Of a stretch of DNA of 64,000 nt, positions 60,735 to 64,000 are shown piece by piece (within the stretch, counting starts at the first letter, position 1; each line of letters opens with the position of its first letter). Source of the DNA: Pseudomonadota bacterium (GTDB lineage Bacteria; Pseudomonadota; Alphaproteobacteria; Azospirillales; Azospirillaceae); assembly GCA_023423695.1 (NCBI GenBank), contig JAFAFA010000120.1:1-64000 (forward strand), in the 5' to 3' direction. A model generated the notes under the pieces. That model searched no databases. It was not told the origin of the DNA and was given only the letters and a program-made list of their open reading frames with translations. Position numbers and translations under genes: made by a program.

Positions 60735-61937
60735 TCAGGCGACTTCGAACAGGCCGGCGGCGCCCATGCCGCCACCGACACACATGGTGACGACGACATG
60801 GCGCACACCCCGGCGCTTGCCCTCGATCAGGGCGTGGCCGACCAGGCGGGCGCCCGACATTCCGTAGGGATGACCGACGGCGATGGCCCCGCCGTTGACG
60901 TTCAGCCGCTCGTCGGGGATGCCGAGCCGATCGCGGCAGTGGATCACCTGCGCGGAGAAGGCCTCGTTCAACTCCCACAGCCCGATGTCGTATACGGTTA
61001 GGCCGTGCTGCTTCAGCAGCTTCGGCACCGCGAAGACCGGGCCGATCCCCATCTCGTCCGGGTCGCAGCCGGCGACCGCAATGCCGCGGTAGAAACCGAG
61101 CGGGGACAGGCCCCGGCGTTCGGCCTCCGCCGCCTCCATCAGCACGCAGGCCGACGCCCCGTCCGACAGTTGCGAGGCGTTGCCGGCGGTGACGAAGCGC
61201 CCTTCCCGGATCTGCTGGCCGTCGCGGAACACCGGCTTCAGCGCCGACAGCCCGGCCAGCGTGGTGTCCGGCCGGTTGCTCTCGTCACGGTCCAGCGTGA
61301 CCGCATGACGGATAGTCTCGCCGGTTGCCTTGTCGAAGCGGGTCATGGTGGTGGTGAGTGGCACGATCTCCGCGTCGAAGCGCCCGGCGTCCTGCGCCTC
61401 GGCGGTGCGGGCCTGGGAGCGGGCGGCGTAGGCGTCCTGCGCCTCGCGCGGCACGCCGTAGCGCGCCGCCACGATCTCCGCCGTCTCGATCATCGCCATG
61501 TAGACGTCGGGGCGGTGCTCGACCAGCCAGGGATCGCGCCAGCGCTCGACGTTCATCCGGTCGGTCTGCACCAGCGACAGCGATTCCAGCCCGCCGCCGA
61601 CCGCGACGGTCATGCCGTCGACGACGATCTGCTTGGCGGCGATGGCGATGGCCATCAGGCCGGAGGCGCATTGCCGGTCCACCGACTGCGCCGCCACCAT
61701 GGTCGGCAGTCCGGCGCGCAGCGCGCATTGCCGGGCCATGTTCATGTGGGTGGCGCCCTGCTGCAGCGCCGCCCCCATCACCACGTCGTCGATCTCGGCG
61801 GGATCGATCCCGGCGCGGGCGACGGCATGCGCGATGGCATGCCCGCCCAGCGCCTGTGCCTGGGTGTCGTTGAAGGCGCCGCGGTAGGCTTTGCCGATGG
61901 GCGTGCGAGCGGTCGATACGATGACGGCTTCTCTCAC
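60735..61937 (-). CDS. Acetyl-CoA acyltransferase (thiolase)
   Basis: 400 residues, complete degradative-type thiolase. The acyl-accepting C90 lies in SVDRQCASGLMAIAIAA, the second active-site His in GGAIAVGHPYGMSGAR and the C-terminal Cys in VVVTMCVGGGMGAAGLFE. The N-terminus REAVIVSTARTPIGKAYRGAFN is standard. Cleaves a 3-ketoacyl-CoA with CoA. Neighbouring MaoC hydratase and SDR dehydrogenase would supply that ketoacyl-CoA. Forty bp after the SDR gene. Confidence 0.93.
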   Translation of the reverse strand: MREAVIVSTARTPIGKAYRGAFNDTQAQALGGHAIAHAVARAGIDPAEIDDVVMGAALQQGATHMNMARQCALRAGLPTMVAAQSVDRQCASGLMAIAIAAKQIVVDGMTVAVGGGLESLSLVQTDRMNVERWRDPWLVEHRPDVYMAMIETAEIVAARYGVPREAQDAYAARSQARTAEAQDAGRFDAEIVPLTTTMTRFDKATGETIRHAVTLDRDESNRPDTTLAGLSALKPVFRDGQQIREGRFVTAGNASQLSDGASACVLMEAAEAERRGLSPLGFYRGIAVAGCDPDEMGIGPVFAVPKLLKQHGLTVYDIGLWELNEAFSAQVIHCRDRLGIPDERLNVNGGAIAVGHPYGMSGARLVGHALIEGKRRGVRHVVVTMCVGGGMGAAGLFEVA

Positions 61938-61977
61938 CGGTCTTCTCCTTGTTTCCTCCGGGTCTCGGCCGGCTGGC

Positions 61978-62925
61978 TCAGCCGGCGGCGTCCGCCGCGC
62001 GCTTCAGGATGCGGTCGACATGGCTCAGGCCGGCGTCGATCTCGTGCTGGCGGTCGAGCGAGGCGATCTCGGCGAAGCGGGCGGCCACGGCCTCCGGCGT
62101 CCGCTCGCCTTCGGGCAGGTAGACGCCGTCGGATTCGACGAGGGCGAGCCGGGCATAGGTGCCGGCGCCGGCGAGGATTACCGTGCGACTCGGCGCCCGC
62201 TCCGACACCAGGAACAGCGCCGCCGGGGTGACGAAATCCGGGTTCAGCCGGGCCAGAGCCGTCTCGTCGAGGATGTCGGAGGTCATGCGGGTCGCCGCCG
62301 TCGGGGCGACCGCGTTGACGTGGATGCCGTTGCGGATACCTTCAAGATGCAGGACGTTCATCAGCCCGACCAGCCCGGCCTTCGCCGCGCCGTAGTTCGA
62401 CTGGCCGAAATTGCCGTAGACGCCCGAGGTGGAGGTCGTCATCAGGACGCGGCCATAGCCCTGCGCCCGCATGATCGGCCAGACCGCGTGGGTGACGTTG
62501 GCCGCCCCCATCAGATGCACGTCGACGAGCGAGCGGAAATCCTCCAGCTCCATCTTGGCGAAGCTCTTGTCGCGAAGGATGCCGGCGTTGTTGATCAGCA
62601 CGTCGATGCGGCCCCACAGGCCGTGGGCGCGCTCGACCATCGCCGCGACCTGCGCCGGATCGGTGACGTTCGCGCCGTCGGCGATGGCCTCGCCGCCGCG
62701 GCTGCGGATCTCCGCGACCACCGTCTCGGCGGCGGTCTCGGCGTTGTCGGGAGCGCCGCGGCCGTCGCGCGCGCCGCCCAGGTCGTTGACCACCACCCTG
62801 GCGCCGCGCGCCGCCAGTTCCAGCGCGTAGCCGCGCCCCAGCCCGTTCCCCGCCCCGGTGACGATGGCGACCCGCCCGTCGAAGCGGATTCCGTCCGTCC
62901 CAATGCCATCCGATTGAATGCTCAT
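61978..62925 (-). CDS. SDR-family (3R)-hydroxyacyl-CoA dehydrogenase-like protein
   Basis: 315 residues: Rossmann SDR with TGAGNGLGRGYALELAARGA, LGGARDGRG (typical of multifunctional enzyme type 2 SDR domains), NNAGILRDKSF, serine in TSTSGVYGN and YGAAK as active-site Tyr/Lys. A C-terminal extension beyond ~230 is like that of peroxisomal MFE-2 dehydrogenase domains. The start MSIQSDG overlaps the MaoC stop as ATGA. Works with MaoC: hydration to R-hydroxyacyl-CoA, then oxidation to ketoacyl-CoA. Confidence 0.9.
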   Translation of the reverse strand: MSIQSDGIGTDGIRFDGRVAIVTGAGNGLGRGYALELAARGARVVVNDLGGARDGRGAPDNAETAAETVVAEIRSRGGEAIADGANVTDPAQVAAMVERAHGLWGRIDVLINNAGILRDKSFAKMELEDFRSLVDVHLMGAANVTHAVWPIMRAQGYGRVLMTTSTSGVYGNFGQSNYGAAKAGLVGLMNVLHLEGIRNGIHVNAVAPTAATRMTSDILDETALARLNPDFVTPAALFLVSERAPSRTVILAGAGTYARLALVESDGVYLPEGERTPEAVAARFAEIASLDRQHEIDAGLSHVDRILKRAADAAG

Positions 62926-63404
62926 GCTGCGTTCACCTGTTCTTTCAAGAGGGTCAGGATGATCCAGTCGGCCGCCAGCGCCGGCTTGGCGCCGCCCTCG
63001 ATCTCCACCGTCACCGCATAACGCGCGACCAGTTCCCGATCCGACCGGCGGGTTGCCTCGCTCAGCACGAAGCGGGCGCGGACCCGTGCCCCGGACTTGA
63101 CCGGGGCGAGGAAGCGGACGCGGTCGAAGCCGTAATTGATGACCATCGCCTCTCCGGCGATCGTCGGCAGCACGCCCTCGCTCATAGCGGTCAGCAGCGA
63201 CAGCGACAGGAAACCATGGGCGATGGTGCCGCCGAAGGGGGTGTCGCGGCTTGCCCGCTCGGGATCGACATGGATGAACTGGTGGTCTTCGATGACGTCG
63301 GCGAAGGCGTCGATGCGCGTCTGGTCGATCTCGAACCAGCGCGACACACCGATCTCGCCGCCGACGCGCCGCTCCAGATCCACGGCGGGAATGGGTTCGT
63401 TCAT
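62922..63404 (-). CDS. MaoC-family (R)-enoyl-CoA hydratase
   Basis: 160 residues, hotdog fold with the hydratase 2 motif: IDAFADVIEDHQFIHVDPERA (catalytic Asp/His) and FGGTIAHGFLSLSLL. The start MNEPIPAVDL has GGGAA ~10 bp upstream; an in-frame extension of 25 codons lies in the promoter region. First gene of the minus-strand operon, divergent from the TetR gene. Hydrates a 2-enoyl-CoA to the R-3-hydroxy form. Confidence 0.9.
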   Translation of the reverse strand: MNEPIPAVDLERRVGGEIGVSRWFEIDQTRIDAFADVIEDHQFIHVDPERASRDTPFGGTIAHGFLSLSLLTAMSEGVLPTIAGEAMVINYGFDRVRFLAPVKSGARVRARFVLSEATRRSDRELVARYAVTVEIEGGAKPALAADWIILTLLKEQVNAA

Positions 63405-63504
63405 TGGGCGCGTTCCCGTCTTTGTTTGGGCCATGCTCGTTTGGGCCATTTGGCCTTGGGTTGGGTGCGCTCGCCGCAAAGTTTGCTTGCGTCACACACA
63501 AAAA

Positions 63505-63522
63505 ACATACCAAGTAGTATGT
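63505..63522. promoter_or_regulatory. TetR-type operator in the divergent gap
   Basis: ACATAC-CAAGTA-GTATGT, a perfect 6-bp inverted repeat with 6-nt spacer, between the MaoC operon (101 bp before its ATG) and the TetR gene (151 bp before its ATG). Position and symmetry suit TetR-family repression of both transcripts. Resembles sites of fatty-acid-responsive TetR proteins; that specific identity is not established here. Confidence 0.65.
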
Positions 63523-63673
63523 GAGCGCGCCCGCTCTGTCCAGCCAGAAATGTTGCCTGTGGGATGGATTGGTCCTAGCTTCGCGTAACCGGCCGCTGCC
63601 GGGGTGCCGCGACGGGACGATGTGGGCGGAACGGGTTGACCGCCGACGCAATTATCGAGTTGGAACTGGACGA

Positions 63674-64000
63674 TGAGCAGTGAAAAGAGCCAGCTGTCAC
63701 CCCGCATCGACAAGACCGGGAACATCGATATCCTGATCGCCGCCGCTGAATGCTTCATGGAGCAGGGCTATCACGCGACGAGCATCGATGACGTGGCACG
63801 GCGTCTGGGCGCAACGAAGGGGCGCATCTACCATTACTACCGCTCGAAGACGGAGCTGTTCTTCGACGTCCACCGCGAGGGGATGCGGCGCAACTTCGAG
63901 GCCGTCACCCCGGTGATGAAGGGGCCGGAGCCGGCGGCGAAGCGCCTCAGCGCCATGTTCCGCCGGCACGCCCTGTCGATGATGGAGAATCTTGCCCTGG
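63674..64000 (+). CDS. TetR-family transcriptional regulator, N-terminal part
   Basis: 109 residues visible; continues past the window. N-terminal TetR helix-turn-helix: IDILIAAAECFMEQGYHATSIDDVARRLGATKGRIYHYYRSKTELFFDVHREGM. The ligand-binding domain has just begun (AKRLSAMFRRHALSMMENL). Divergent from the MaoC-SDR-thiolase operon with a palindromic operator between; a CoA-ester-responsive repressor is likely. Confidence 0.93.

Noticed and set aside
1..64000. tRNA, rRNA or CRISPR array
   Set aside because: No cloverleaf with a TTCGA-type arm in context, no rRNA-like stretch and no regularly spaced short repeats were seen by reading; a covariance-model scan would be decisive.

Overview
The window is GC-rich, densely coded alphaproteobacterial DNA. 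Gene content (two NMT1-type binding proteins, a TRAP transporter, a tetrathionate reductase set, a large atypical chemosensory operon, an Azospirillum-like AcuI tail) points to a Rhodospirillales/Azospirillum-type free-living metabolic generalist. This taxonomic call is an inference; no rRNA, tRNA or CRISPR array was seen.

Layout. (1) 1-5.7 kb: end of an acrylyl-CoA reductase-like gene, an ABC-F ATPase, a two-gene DUF3830/cyclic amidohydrolase unit, rnk, then a scar made of an EAL-protein remnant, an IS3 OrfA remnant and a palindromic repeat. (2) 5.7-15.7 kb: a seven-gene minus-strand operon (acetamidase/formamidase, cytosine-deaminase-like amidohydrolase, ABC importer with two binding proteins, SDR) divergent from a LysR gene, followed by a hydroxyacyl-CoA-dehydrogenase-like enzyme and an Asp/Glu/hydantoin racemase-family protein. 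A 50-bp promoter/operator sequence is shared with the amidohydrolase unit at 2.3-4.2 kb, tying the two into one regulon, probably for an imported cyclic amide, ureide or pyrimidine-like compound. (3) 15.7-23.5 kb: ttrSR-ttrBCA tetrathionate respiration. (4) 23.6-33.7 kb: ribB, an M20 deacylase, an aldehyde dehydrogenase, an SSS symporter with DUF3311 partner, an MFS carrier, a flavin reductase and an FMN-dependent NtaA-type monooxygenase under an XRE-cupin regulator: a flavin-dependent catabolic cluster of unknown substrate. (5) 34-35 kb: a VapBC module and a decayed receiver-domain fragment. (6) 35.3-43.2 kb: GntR regulator, zinc dehydrogenase, TRAP transporter, altronate dehydratase and tagaturonate reductase, i.e. 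hexonate/uronate catabolism towards KDG, ended by a 20-bp-stem hairpin. (7) 43.4-55.5 kb: an eleven-gene minus-strand chemosensory region with ParA, STAS and HEAT accessory proteins, a triple-CheW protein and a soluble double-tip receptor. (8) 55.7-59 kb: IS6 and IS5 debris around an HxlR/MFS pair. (9) 59-64 kb: a MaoC-SDR-thiolase-thioesterase-Fe-alcohol dehydrogenase operon divergent from a TetR gene cut by the window end.

The most unusual parts are the ParA-linked chemosensory operon, in which the soluble receptor and the HEAT protein share an N-terminal LVKK motif; the LysR regulon with its duplicated operator; and a 115-bp multi-palindrome repeat present in three copies, two of which supply the stop codon of the adjacent gene.
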